Assembly: GCA_016219965.1 (NCBI GenBank)
Contig: JACRJM010000009.1
Location: forward strand, 76,553 to 140,552
Origin: Candidatus Schekmanbacteria bacterium
Lineage (GTDB): Bacteria; Schekmanbacteria; GWA2-38-11; J061
DNA length: 64,000 nucleotides
Direction of reading: 5' to 3'
This document shows positions 33,712 through 42,661 of the stretch, piece after piece. Under the pieces are notes generated by a model. The model did not search any database, was not told the origin of the DNA, and saw only the letters and a program-made list of their open reading frames with translations. The translations under genes and the position numbers were made by a program. Numbering within the stretch: position 1 is the first letter of the stretch; the number at the start of each line of letters is the position of its first letter.

Positions 33712-35763
33712 ATGAAGCGTTGTTTATTTATTTTATTTATTGCTGTTATTCTCGTATCTGCAGGCGGATGCGGAAAAAAAAACATCAATGCAGAAAAAGA
33801 TTACAATATAGTCCTTATTGTAGCTGATACCCTGAGGTCAGATTACATCTCATGTTACGGGAATAGATGGATTAAAACGCCTTCAATTGATTCGATTGCA
33901 AAAGACGGGATTCTGTTTGAAAATGCAATTTCCCAGGCATCATGGACGCTCCCTTCACATGCATCTCTTATGACATCCAGATATCCTATTCAGCATGGCT
34001 GTTTGAGCTACAACAATCCTCTTTCTGAAAAAGAAACCACACTTGCTGAAGTTTTAAAGCAGGACAACTTTACCACAGGTGCTTTTATAAGCACTTTTCT
34101 TGTAAGCTCTAAATTTGGCTTCCAGCAGGGTTTTGACACATTTGACGAAAAACTTGATTCTGATTTTCAAAGACCAGTAACAGAATTCCATGCTGACAGT
34201 CTTAGGTGGATTGAAAAAAAGAAAAATGGAAAATTTTTCCTGTGGCTCCATTATTTTGAGCCTCACTATCCATATCTTCCGCATATTCCTTTTACTGATG
34301 ATTATGAGAAGATTTTAAATAAAAAAGTGAAAGGTACTTTTGACCGCTCTCATGAATGGATAAAGGATACGTATAATAAGAAAAAAGAGGACATTTCAGA
34401 AGCTGATACAAACAGAATGAGGAGCCTCTATGCCGGAGAAATAAGCTATCTGGATCGTTTTATTGGAGAAGTAATCTCCAAGCTAAAAGAGGAAGGGGTT
34501 TATGACAAGACTCTCATAATATTTACATCAGACCATGGAGAGATGCTGGGAGAACATCATCTTATAGAACACGGCGAAAGCCTTTACCAGGAAGAGATCC
34601 ATGTGCCTCTCATTATAAAACTACCGGCAGATATGAAATACACACACGGAGCTCGTATAAACGGAATAGTAGAGCATGTTGATGTGATGCCTACTCTTCT
34701 TGACCTGCTGGGAGTGAAATCCAATATCAAGCTTGAGGGGAAAAGCCTCCGTTCATTAATTTTAGGGATTTCAGGGATTTCAGAAAATAATGCCATAGTA
34801 AAACCAATTGCCCATAGCGAGGTGCACAACTATAAAAGTCTGATATCTGGAAATTTGAAGCTGATAATGTCGTTACCAGTGCTTGATACTCCAATGCTCT
34901 TCGATATCAATAAGGACCCGGAAGAAAAAAATAATATTTATTATGAAGAGAAAGAAAAAGCCAAAGAAATGAAGAATGGGCTTCTGGACTGGGTAATGGC
35001 AATGAACAATCCTGCACCAGCAAAGACACGTCTTACAAGAGAAGAGGAAGATAAACTTAAAAGCCTCGGATATATTAATGCAGGTGTAAGCAGGACGCTT
35101 AATATAAGTGTCTATCCTCCTTCAGGACTAACTGCTGAAGTTCGCGATGGGAATATTCTGCGTTATTTGTCAGGTGGTAAAATCCAGATGAAAGAGGAGA
35201 AATGGAATGGAACAGAAATCCAATTAACGCCTGATGGACATGGCAAAGAGGGAACAGTGGAGTTCTGGTTCAAACCAGCCTGGGAATGGAATAAGAGCGA
35301 TAAAGTGAAGGTGTTTTCCTTAAATGCCGGCAAATCCTCTGTTATAAATGTTGACAAGGTTGGGGAGGCACTTGATACAAATGAAGGGAAAGTTTACAGA
35401 GGTTCATTCCTCAGAGTTGGTGTAAGCAGTGAATCGGATAGGTTTGTATACTATGATGTTAGCCGGTTATCTGACAATATTCCACACCATATACTTCTTA
35501 CATGGAAAAATATATCAGCACAAGAAGGGGGAAGAATTTTACTTTTTATTGACGGCACAAAAGATGAGTTTTCTCCGGAATTGAAATTTACTGCTCCACT
35601 GAATGAGGGAATAAACTCGATAACTTTTGGAGATGGAAATAAAAGAGAGAGTATGGGTAATTTAAAAATTTACAGAAACTTTTATGAATCGGGCTCCATA
35701 ATTATGCAGGTGTACAGAAAAGCTTTAGAGTATGAAGAAACAACCCATGAAACAGGAAAATAA
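33712..35763 (+). CDS. Sulfatase-fold lipoprotein with C-terminal lectin-like domain
   Basis: 683 residues. Lipobox SAGGC at about residue 20. The sulfatase-type core runs to about 460: LIVADTLRSDYISCYGN near 35-51, ASWTLPSHASLMTSRYP near 82 with Thr at the usual Cys/Ser position, and FTSDHGEMLGEHHLIEHGE near 269. The last 200 residues form a concanavalin-like/LamG-type beta sandwich (GTVEFWFKPAWEW, HHILLTWKNIS, GRILLFIDGT, NSITFGDG), likely to bind a glycan. It shares the ASWTLPS motif with the lipoprotein at 29.8 kb and is probably paralogous. Likely role: adding or removing a phospho or sulfo group on a surface polymer held by the lectin-like domain. Inference. Confidence 0.85.
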   Translation: MKRCLFILFIAVILVSAGGCGKKNINAEKDYNIVLIVADTLRSDYISCYGNRWIKTPSIDSIAKDGILFENAISQASWTLPSHASLMTSRYPIQHGCLSYNNPLSEKETTLAEVLKQDNFTTGAFISTFLVSSKFGFQQGFDTFDEKLDSDFQRPVTEFHADSLRWIEKKKNGKFFLWLHYFEPHYPYLPHIPFTDDYEKILNKKVKGTFDRSHEWIKDTYNKKKEDISEADTNRMRSLYAGEISYLDRFIGEVISKLKEEGVYDKTLIIFTSDHGEMLGEHHLIEHGESLYQEEIHVPLIIKLPADMKYTHGARINGIVEHVDVMPTLLDLLGVKSNIKLEGKSLRSLILGISGISENNAIVKPIAHSEVHNYKSLISGNLKLIMSLPVLDTPMLFDINKDPEEKNNIYYEEKEKAKEMKNGLLDWVMAMNNPAPAKTRLTREEEDKLKSLGYINAGVSRTLNISVYPPSGLTAEVRDGNILRYLSGGKIQMKEEKWNGTEIQLTPDGHGKEGTVEFWFKPAWEWNKSDKVKVFSLNAGKSSVINVDKVGEALDTNEGKVYRGSFLRVGVSSESDRFVYYDVSRLSDNIPHHILLTWKNISAQEGGRILLFIDGTKDEFSPELKFTAPLNEGINSITFGDGNKRESMGNLKIYRNFYESGSIIMQVYRKALEYEETTHETGK

Positions 35764-35766
35764 ATC

Positions 35767-36753
35767 ATGACGGAAATTTCCATTGTAATACCTACATATA
35801 ACGCGTCTTTTTCCATAGAAGACTGCCTTAAGGCGATTTACGAAACTACGGGAGTTGATTTTGAAGTCATAATAGTTGATGACCTTTCCACTGACAACAC
35901 CATTGAGATAGTGAAGCAATTCCCGTGCAGACTCATAAAGCTTGAAGAAAAAAGCGGACCTTCTCTAGCGAGAAACATCGGAGCAGAGAATGCGAAGAGC
36001 GATATAATAATGTTTGTCGATTCAGACGCTGTCGTTGAAAATGGGGGGATTGAGAGGCTGGTATCAGTTTTCAGAAAAAATCCTGATATAGCGTGCGTAA
36101 GCGGTGTATTTGACGTAAATCCGAATAAACTGAGTTTTTTCTCACGATACAGAGACAGGCAGGTTGCATACTGGCATTATTCAGCATGCGATGATGTTAG
36201 CATTTTTATCCTTACTGCAGGTGCTATAAGAAAGGATGTTTTTTTTGAAGTCGGTGGATTTGAAAGAAAATTCGGCGTAAAGGCGGATATAGAGGATTTT
36301 GAAATCGGTCACAGGATAGTCAGCAGAGGGCACAAGATGGTGGTTGATAAGCAGATAAGGTTTTATCATTTTGAACACTCTTCACGGTTTACAAATCTCG
36401 TAAAAAAACTTTTCAAGAGGACGAGGCTCTGGATGCATCTTTTCTGGAAAAGAAAAAAGTTTGAAAAAAATTATGTCACTGCTGAAAGATCATATGCTGC
36501 TATATTTGCAGGATTGAGTTTTCTTTTCCTTGTTCTTGCCGCCATATCATCAATATTCCTTATTCCTGCCGTGGTTTCATTTATCTTATTTGTTCTTCTG
36601 GATGCCGGATTTTACAGATTCCTGTTCAAAGACGGCGGTTTATTCTTTCTCATCTACGCGCTGGCAGTTCATTATTTTCTGACTATAGTCATATGTACAG
36701 GTGCATTTGTAGGTCTGAGCCAGGCACTTCTAGGATTAGAGGCCCAAAAGTGA
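35767..36753 (+). CDS. GT2 glycosyltransferase with membrane tail
   Basis: 328 residues. GT-A fold start ISIVIPTYNASFSIEDCLKAI, DDLSTDNT, SGPSLARNIGAENAKSDIIMFVDSDAVV with the DxD near 83-85, then EVGGFERKFG..ADIEDFEIGHRI for acceptor/catalysis. The last 80 residues form two or three membrane helices, placing it at the inner membrane. It likely adds a sugar to a lipid-linked acceptor from a nucleotide-sugar donor. Three bases from the upstream lipoprotein gene and overlapping the next gene. Confidence 0.88.
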   Translation: MTEISIVIPTYNASFSIEDCLKAIYETTGVDFEVIIVDDLSTDNTIEIVKQFPCRLIKLEEKSGPSLARNIGAENAKSDIIMFVDSDAVVENGGIERLVSVFRKNPDIACVSGVFDVNPNKLSFFSRYRDRQVAYWHYSACDDVSIFILTAGAIRKDVFFEVGGFERKFGVKADIEDFEIGHRIVSRGHKMVVDKQIRFYHFEHSSRFTNLVKKLFKRTRLWMHLFWKRKKFEKNYVTAERSYAAIFAGLSFLFLVLAAISSIFLIPAVVSFILFVLLDAGFYRFLFKDGGLFFLIYALAVHYFLTIVICTGAFVGLSQALLGLEAQK

Positions 36754-38636
36754 CGTCAATCAGAAACAGAATTGCTCTTGGCATTATCATCCTTCAGCAG
36801 TTCTTTTTTGTGACAGCTTATCTTCCATTCAAAGAGTGGTTCTCAAAGACCCTCATATATTCCGACGATTTTATAATACATTACGGCGGCACCCTTATTC
36901 AGAATAGGATTATAGACACTCAGGGTTTTAGCACGATATGGGGATATCTTCCCTTTTTCCGCGCCGGGACTGTAACGCTTACACTTCTCTCAATCGACAG
37001 CAAGGCATGGGGGATATTTGCAAGACTATTGTCAGGACTGATTTCATATGAAGCGGGGTTTAAGCTGTTCTTCGTAATATCAGTTCTGCTAATCCCTGTT
37101 GCGCTCTATTACAGCGCAAAGAATTTCGGCTGTGATGAAAGGGAATCTCTTGCAGCTACTGTGCTTGGAACGCTTTATCTTCAGACGTCAATATGTGTTG
37201 ATTTCATTAAATGGGGTACTGTTTCATTCGTATTTGCTTCTTATCTGTCATTGTTTGCTGCTTCGATTCTCCATTCATATTTTGAAAAAAGGGAGATCAG
37301 GAGACTTTTTTATTTCACGGTAATCTGTATCGTGACTTTCTGGATACATATTCTTGCTGCCGTTGCAGTTGCTATTCCTGTTTTTTTTCTGTTGCTTTCA
37401 AGGATTAATCTTTCTTCATCAAAGGAGCTCACCTTATCATTATTTGTATCTTTTGGTGTAATACTCTTAATGACTTATCCTATCTATCATCCTCTTCTTC
37501 TTTTCTTTGATCTTAGAACCAATTTCTTCCCATGGGACCCATATTTTACAACCAGTCCATGGGAACCGGTTAAAACTTATATTTTCCAATATTCAATTTT
37601 TAATGACTATGCCGGCATCCCTTTTAAAAAGAACACATTGTTTGATCTGCTACTTGTTCTATTAACTTTTTACGGTTTCCGCGAATGGTTTAAAACCGGG
37701 AAAAAAAGTATTCTCTTCTGCCTTGCAGGAGCATTCGCCTGTTTTTTTCTTCTTGGGTTCTATGGCTCGTTCAAGGAATTTACAAAACGCCTCACTCCTC
37801 TGCGCTTTATCATAACAATGAACGTATTCCTTTCCCTTCCTGCTGCGGTAGGTTTAATTTCATTTTACGAGCTCATTAATAAAGGGAAAGGTAAAGTTGT
37901 TAAAAACATGACATGGATTGTTTCATTAATACTTCTGACAGTTTTTCTTTTTACTCCCTATTATCATTTTTATGTTCGTAAGGATTTCCGTCTTGCCACT
38001 GAAGAGCCATCTGGCATTAAACCGCTGGTTGAGATGATCAAAAATAACACAACGGCGAAAGGGCGCATCCTCTGTGAAAACTCGGATTGGGAAAGCGGAC
38101 ATATGTATTTTGGCGGACATTTTGCAGTGCTTTTCCCGGATTATACTGGCCGTGAGTTTGTAGGCAGTGAATATTCAACGGATCCAATGAAGGACAGTTT
38201 TGTAAGTTTTTACGATGGATTTCTTTTTCATGAGAAATTTGAATGGTATGACAGAGGAAAAATCGGGGAGTATTGCGACCTCTATAATATAAAATGGATT
38301 ATATGTTGGTCTCCTGCTGCTGTTCGGCTCGTTGAATCTTTTCCCGATTATATTGGAAAAAAGACACAGAACGGCATTTTCAGGCTTTATGAAGTTAAAA
38401 GGCAGGGGGATTATTTCCTGAAAGGTTCTGGAGAAATTGACGCTTCAATAAATAATCTTAAACTTTCAAATCTAAAGCCGGATGCAGGCGAGGTTGTAAT
38501 ATCATATCATTGGATTAAGACATTAAAAACAGATCCGCCTGTAGAAATGAAAGAAACACGTTATTTGGACGACCCTGTCGGGTTTGTAAGGCTTATTAAT
38601 CCCCCTGCGGATGTTACAATTTATAACGGGTATTAG
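36750..38636 (+). CDS. GT-C-like multi-pass membrane protein
   Basis: 628 residues from a GTG at 36750 that overlaps the stop of the GT2 gene (GTGA). About a dozen helices in the first 420 residues; the first loop has LIYSDDFIIHYGGTL, an acidic pair where GT-C enzymes carry theirs. The C-terminal 200 residues are soluble, including ENSDWESGHMYFGGHFAVLF and WIICWSPAAVRLVESFPDYI, as in large membrane proteins of exopolysaccharide loci. Function in sugar transfer is inferred from topology and neighbours. Convergent with the FkbM gene, 13 bases between stops. Confidence 0.68.
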   Translation: MTSIRNRIALGIIILQQFFFVTAYLPFKEWFSKTLIYSDDFIIHYGGTLIQNRIIDTQGFSTIWGYLPFFRAGTVTLTLLSIDSKAWGIFARLLSGLISYEAGFKLFFVISVLLIPVALYYSAKNFGCDERESLAATVLGTLYLQTSICVDFIKWGTVSFVFASYLSLFAASILHSYFEKREIRRLFYFTVICIVTFWIHILAAVAVAIPVFFLLLSRINLSSSKELTLSLFVSFGVILLMTYPIYHPLLLFFDLRTNFFPWDPYFTTSPWEPVKTYIFQYSIFNDYAGIPFKKNTLFDLLLVLLTFYGFREWFKTGKKSILFCLAGAFACFFLLGFYGSFKEFTKRLTPLRFIITMNVFLSLPAAVGLISFYELINKGKGKVVKNMTWIVSLILLTVFLFTPYYHFYVRKDFRLATEEPSGIKPLVEMIKNNTTAKGRILCENSDWESGHMYFGGHFAVLFPDYTGREFVGSEYSTDPMKDSFVSFYDGFLFHEKFEWYDRGKIGEYCDLYNIKWIICWSPAAVRLVESFPDYIGKKTQNGIFRLYEVKRQGDYFLKGSGEIDASINNLKLSNLKPDAGEVVISYHWIKTLKTDPPVEMKETRYLDDPVGFVRLINPPADVTIYNGY

Positions 38637-38649
38637 AAATTTCTTGATT

Positions 38650-39588
38650 CTACTGTGCTTTCTCATTAGGGATTGCGAGAATATCTGTTCCGCCTTTCAG
38701 CGGGATGTATTTAAAATGATTATGAATAGTTATCTCTTTTGTTTTCGTGTTGTTAAACAGTCTGTAATCCAGCGAGCGGAAAAAATCATAATATGAAAAG
38801 AAATTAAGCTCTCTTTCTTCCATCATGAACACTCCAAGCTCAAAGAGTATTGTCGGTCTGCATTTGGAGATTATCTTTCGCGAGCCTTTTAGAACTTCCA
38901 TTTCATGCCCGTCAGTATCAATCTTTATAAAATCAATTGATCGGATATTTTGCTCTTTGCAGAAATCATCGATAGTGACAGCTTTTACTCCATCTGAAGG
39001 CTTTTCTATTCCCCAGTGTACGGGATGTCTGTCGCCGTTTCCGCTGTTGTCAACTTTCCAGCTCGCATAAGCTTTGATTACAGGGGCATCAGATCTCATT
39101 GATGAAACAAAAGATTGAACAGGGATTATACGTTTTGAAAGCTTAGGGTTGAGTGTCAGATTTTTTTTCAGTTTTGAGAATGCATAATGTGTCGGCTCAA
39201 ATGAATATACCCTTCCTAAGCCGGCCAATTTTGCATAGTGCAATGACATTATTCCGCAATTGGCACCGATATCCAGCACTGTTGAGTTGTCCGGAAGCTG
39301 AAGAACTCTGTTGTTATAAGTGTGTTCCTGGAATTTACCAAAAACGAACAGAGACAGATCTATTCCTTCAGTTAAGTCTATATGGTATTTAATATCGTTG
39401 CGGGTTATGGTCCTTTGTCTGTCTCTTAAAAAAATAGTGACCAGCCTGTAAAGTATCTTCCCGATGGTGATATTTATTTTTGTCAGGGGGAGACGCTTGA
39501 CAAACGGAACCTTGTATGAGGCTTTTACTGAAACAGTAGTAAGCTTGGCAATGTAGTTGCTGTGTAGTTTAGTAAATAAATTTTGCAT
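38650..39588 (-). CDS. FkbM-family methyltransferase
   Basis: 312 residues from ATG 39588. A TTG at 39633 would extend it, but that codon lies in the -10 box of a good promoter, so the ATG is preferred. Core motifs: VLDIGANCGIMSLHYAKLAG, VYSFEPTHYAFSKLKKNLTLN, AVTIDDFCKEQNIRSIDFIKIDTDGHEMEVLKGSRKII and ILFELGVF. This family O-methylates sugars and natural products. Here it probably methylates a glycan residue. Only minus-strand gene between 31 and 63.7 kb, so it has its own control. Confidence 0.9.
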   Translation of the reverse strand: MQNLFTKLHSNYIAKLTTVSVKASYKVPFVKRLPLTKINITIGKILYRLVTIFLRDRQRTITRNDIKYHIDLTEGIDLSLFVFGKFQEHTYNNRVLQLPDNSTVLDIGANCGIMSLHYAKLAGLGRVYSFEPTHYAFSKLKKNLTLNPKLSKRIIPVQSFVSSMRSDAPVIKAYASWKVDNSGNGDRHPVHWGIEKPSDGVKAVTIDDFCKEQNIRSIDFIKIDTDGHEMEVLKGSRKIISKCRPTILFELGVFMMEERELNFFSYYDFFRSLDYRLFNNTKTKEITIHNHFKYIPLKGGTDILAIPNEKAQ

Positions 39589-39632
39589 AAACGCAATAAA
39601 GGTATATTGTTTGCAAAATGGATTGATATTCA

Positions 39633-39660
39633 ATTACAATAAACAGCATTATAGTGTCAA
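39633..39660 (-). promoter_or_regulatory. Promoter of the FkbM methyltransferase gene
   Basis: Minus strand TTGACA (39660-39655), 16-base spacer, TGTAAT (39638-39633). The start is predicted near 39626, about 38 bases before ATG 39588. This supports the shorter start of the gene. Confidence 0.5.
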
Positions 39661-39710
39661 CAATTGTTTTTCTGTAACTTTTTTTCTGAAAAGTTAACCC
39701 GTTGTATTCC

Positions 39711-39739
39711 TTGACTCTCTTATATTGATATTCTATTTT
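39711..39739 (+). promoter_or_regulatory. Possible promoter of the 19-gene glycan run
   Basis: TTGACT (39711-39716), 17-base spacer, TATTTT (39734-39739). The start would be near 39747, with a leader of about 75 bases to the TTG at 39821. It is the only clear candidate before the long plus-strand run. Confidence 0.45.
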
Positions 39740-39820
39740 AGGAATATATGTTCTCCTTATTAACCTGAACCTTGTGTGTGACGAATAGTCCACATGCTTT
39801 TTTATTTAAGGAGTCTTTGA

Positions 39821-40546
39821 TTGTACAAGGGTAAGCGTGTTTCAGTTATTCTTCCCACATATAATGAGAAGGATTCCATAAGGATGGTGATCAACGATTT
39901 TTTTGACACCGGCTATGTGGATGAAGTCCTAGTTATTAACAACAATGCAGCTCCCGGCACAGACAAGGAAGTGGCGCAGACTGCTGCGCTGCAGATATTT
40001 GAAACAAAACAGGGGTACGGTTTTGCAACGCAGCGCGGACTTGCTGAAGCTAAAGGCGACCTCTTGGTGATATGCGAGCCTGACGGAACATTTTTCGGAC
40101 ATGATATTATAAAGCTCCTTGCATATTCCGAGGATTTTGATGTTGTTTTCGGCACAAGGACCACTTCAAAGCTCATACTTGAAGGCGCCAATATGGGTTT
40201 TTTTCTGAGGATAGGCAACTGGGCGGTTGCAAAGCTGATGGAGGCTCTTTTCCTTACCAGCGCACTTACGGATGTGGGATGTACAATGCGTCTTCTTTCG
40301 CGCAACGCATATGATAAAATTAAATCCCAGTTTACTATAGGCGCATCCCACTTTGGACCTGAGCTTATGTGCCTTGTGATAACAAACAGAATAAGTTTTA
40401 TGGAAATCCCTGTAAAATATGCACCGAGAGTAGGTGTATCTTCAGTGACAGGTAACAAATTTGTCGCTTTCTCCCTCGGGATGAGAATGATACTGCTCAT
40501 TTTGAAGTACAGGATTAGAAGCCTTTTTTCCATTAGTCCGAAATAA
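39821..40546 (+). CDS. GT2 glycosyltransferase (dolichol-phosphate-sugar synthase type)
   Basis: 241 residues from TTG 39821, with AAGGAG eight bases upstream. GT-A motifs: VSVILPTYNEKDSIRMVINDF, VLVINNNAAPGTDKEV, GFATQRGLAEAKGDLLVICEPDGTF (DG at the DxD position), FGTRTTSKLI and LTDVGCTMRLLSR. This is the DPM1/polyprenyl-phosphate-sugar synthase pattern, without membrane helices except a hydrophobic end. It could make the polyprenyl-phosphate sugars used by the many GT-C enzymes here. The DxD is replaced by EPDG, which still offers an Asp. Confidence 0.82.
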   Translation: MYKGKRVSVILPTYNEKDSIRMVINDFFDTGYVDEVLVINNNAAPGTDKEVAQTAALQIFETKQGYGFATQRGLAEAKGDLLVICEPDGTFFGHDIIKLLAYSEDFDVVFGTRTTSKLILEGANMGFFLRIGNWAVAKLMEALFLTSALTDVGCTMRLLSRNAYDKIKSQFTIGASHFGPELMCLVITNRISFMEIPVKYAPRVGVSSVTGNKFVAFSLGMRMILLILKYRIRSLFSISPK

Positions 40547-40554
40547 AAATCATA

Positions 40555-41634
40555 ATGGCAATTTCTAACTGGGTTAACGTCGCAAGAAGTTACTGGTGGA
40601 GCAAAAGCCCTCCATATCTGATATTCCAGATTACATCAGGATGCAATTCGAGGTGTCTTACCTGTTTTAACTGGGAAAAAATCGGAGAACATCCTTCAAA
40701 AGAGGATTTGACATTAGATGAGATAGAGAAGATTTCACGAAATTACGGGAGGCTTTTACAGCTTACTCTTGGAGGAGGAGAACCATTTCTTCGTAATGAT
40801 ATAGACCAGATATGCAGTATATTTAACCGTTACAGTTCAGTACAGCATATTACCATACCGACTAACGCCCTGCTTCCTGAGCGGGTTGCCGCAAAGGTAG
40901 AAGCCATACTTAAAACCTGTTCACTCAATTATCTGAGAATAGGGCTTTCCCTTGATGCGATAGGAGAAGAACATGACAGGATCAGAGGTGTGCCAGGAAA
41001 CTATGAAAAACTGGTCGAGACATATAATGCTCTTGTCCCGCTTAAAAAGAAATTCAGGAATCTTGGGGTCGAAGTGAGCTCTGTGCTTTCAGCTCTTAAC
41101 TGTGATTCGATTATGAATACAATAGACGTTGTAAAAAAGGAGTTTCCCCACATTGATAAACATGCCTTAGTCATGATTCGGGGAGATGCGCGGGTAGCTG
41201 AGACAAAAAGTGTTTCTCCTGAAAAGTATCGTGAAGTTATAAAATATCTTTCCATGGAAAATGTCAGTGAAGATGAAGGGAAGTTTATTCCACGTTTTTT
41301 TAAGGCAGTGTTTAACCTGAATACCCAGATGGTATATGATGATTTAAAGGGTAATGGCTGGGAAATAACATGCCTTGCAGGCGAAAAGCTTCTTATAATA
41401 ACCTCTAATGGTGATGTTTATCCGTGCGAGATTCTCGGTACAAAACTTGGCAATCTCAGGGAATATGGATATGATGTTTCTTCGATTATGGGTTTATCTG
41501 ACTCAAAGGAAGTAATAAACAAAATAAAGAGGGATAAGTGCTCTTGCTCCTTCGAATGTGCCATACATGCGAGCCTGATTTTTGACCTAAAGAATTTTCC
41601 GCGCATACTTTTAAAAATGATAAAATCAAATTAA
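40555..41634 (+). CDS. Radical SAM protein with SPASM-type C-terminus
   Basis: 359 residues. Cluster motif SGCNSRCLTCFNW near residue 29-41, followed by TLGGGEPFLRNDI (SAM contact) and LRIGLSLDAIGEEHDRIRG. The C-terminus has CLAGEKLLIITSNGDVYPCEILG, then DKCSCSFECA, the Cys spacing of a SPASM-like auxiliary cluster. No cobalamin domain, unlike the other radical SAM proteins in this locus. Such proteins modify peptides or small molecules, and some act on sugars or lipids. Eight bases from the GT2 gene, so in the same operon. Confidence 0.85.
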   Translation: MAISNWVNVARSYWWSKSPPYLIFQITSGCNSRCLTCFNWEKIGEHPSKEDLTLDEIEKISRNYGRLLQLTLGGGEPFLRNDIDQICSIFNRYSSVQHITIPTNALLPERVAAKVEAILKTCSLNYLRIGLSLDAIGEEHDRIRGVPGNYEKLVETYNALVPLKKKFRNLGVEVSSVLSALNCDSIMNTIDVVKKEFPHIDKHALVMIRGDARVAETKSVSPEKYREVIKYLSMENVSEDEGKFIPRFFKAVFNLNTQMVYDDLKGNGWEITCLAGEKLLIITSNGDVYPCEILGTKLGNLREYGYDVSSIMGLSDSKEVINKIKRDKCSCSFECAIHASLIFDLKNFPRILLKMIKSN

Positions 41635-41657
41635 GATAACAAAAATTTCTCCATAAA

Positions 41658-42647
41658 ATGAATAAAATTTATCTTACAGGTGCAGGAGGTTTTATAGGAA
41701 GCAGGTTTCTCGAATTCATGGTGAAAACTGGTTTTGCGGGGGAGATAATTTGTCCTGTAAGGGGAGATTATGCATTCAAGGTAAATGAAATAAATAAATC
41801 AGCGAATTTTTATAGTGCTGATTTGAACGATAAGGATTCTGTTGCACGCGGGATGAAAGGATGTGATACGGTATTTCATTTTGCTGCAAAAGCAAGCATG
41901 CGGAAAGGAAAGGGGACATATAGCACAAATGTGATAGGAACAAAAAACATTGTTGACGCTGCTAATGATTCAGGGAGTGTAAAAAAAATAATTTTCCTGA
42001 GTACTATTTGGGCTGTTGACAGAAGTCCTTATGATACTTGCAGCGTACCCCTTGATGATGATTCAGAATGCATCCCTTCAACGGCATATGGCAGATCAAA
42101 GTATGAGGGGGAGCTAATTATAAAGAAATCAGGCATTCCCTATGTAATCTTTAGGCTTCCCCCAGTGTATGGCCCAGGAAGCAAACCGAATTATTTCGTG
42201 TCAAGGTTGATACTGGGTATAAAAAACTCTAATCCTCTTTACAGGATCGCTTTTCCTGCGAAGATTAGCCTTTTATATATAGATGACATTGTCGAAGCAT
42301 GTTATCTTTCCGGAATGAAAGATGATATACGTAATGGAGCTTTTTTTTTAAGTAGCAGTAATGCTGTTTCAATCTCTGATATCATAAAAGAGATTATAAA
42401 AGAGCTTGGATTAAGTACGGCACCTCTGGATATTAATGAAGGGCTTGTAAAGCTTCTTAAGTCGGCCTTTTGCTCGAAGGCATTGAGGCACATTGTACCG
42501 CCAGAATGGAAGTCGATTATATTGGACTACCTTGTGTGTGATTCATCGGGGTTTAAGAAAGTCTCGGGTTTTCAGCCTTCTGTTGATATGAAAGAAGGAA
42601 TTTGTGAAACTGTAAAGTGGTACCGTGAATCAGGATGGCCGCAATAA
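41658..42647 (+). CDS. NAD-dependent epimerase/dehydratase-like protein
   Basis: 329 residues. Extended SDR: Rossmann motif YLTGAGGFIGSRF at residues 4-16, FHFAAKAS near 75, catalytic STAYGRSKYEGE near 150 with Tyr and Lys, RLPPVYGPGSKPNYF. These enzymes interconvert or dehydrate nucleotide sugars, or reduce related compounds. Which sugar cannot be told. It fits a donor-making step for the glycan locus. Fifteen bases before the next methyltransferase. Confidence 0.87.
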   Translation: MNKIYLTGAGGFIGSRFLEFMVKTGFAGEIICPVRGDYAFKVNEINKSANFYSADLNDKDSVARGMKGCDTVFHFAAKASMRKGKGTYSTNVIGTKNIVDAANDSGSVKKIIFLSTIWAVDRSPYDTCSVPLDDDSECIPSTAYGRSKYEGELIIKKSGIPYVIFRLPPVYGPGSKPNYFVSRLILGIKNSNPLYRIAFPAKISLLYIDDIVEACYLSGMKDDIRNGAFFLSSSNAVSISDIIKEIIKELGLSTAPLDINEGLVKLLKSAFCSKALRHIVPPEWKSIILDYLVCDSSGFKKVSGFQPSVDMKEGICETVKWYRESGWPQ

Positions 42648-42661
42648 GAGGAGAATCGGTT

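Noticed and set aside
29770-35763. Formylglycine-dependent sulfatases
   Set aside because: The CxPSR/SxPSR maturation motif is absent in both proteins; only the fold and metal ligands remain.
39589-39633. Longer start (TTG 39633) for the FkbM methyltransferase
   Set aside because: The codon falls inside the -10 box of a good promoter; ATG 39588 leaves a normal leader.
39913-40533. 206-codon minus-strand open frame opposite the GT2 gene
   Set aside because: The plus-strand frame has clear GT2 motifs; the antisense translation shows none.
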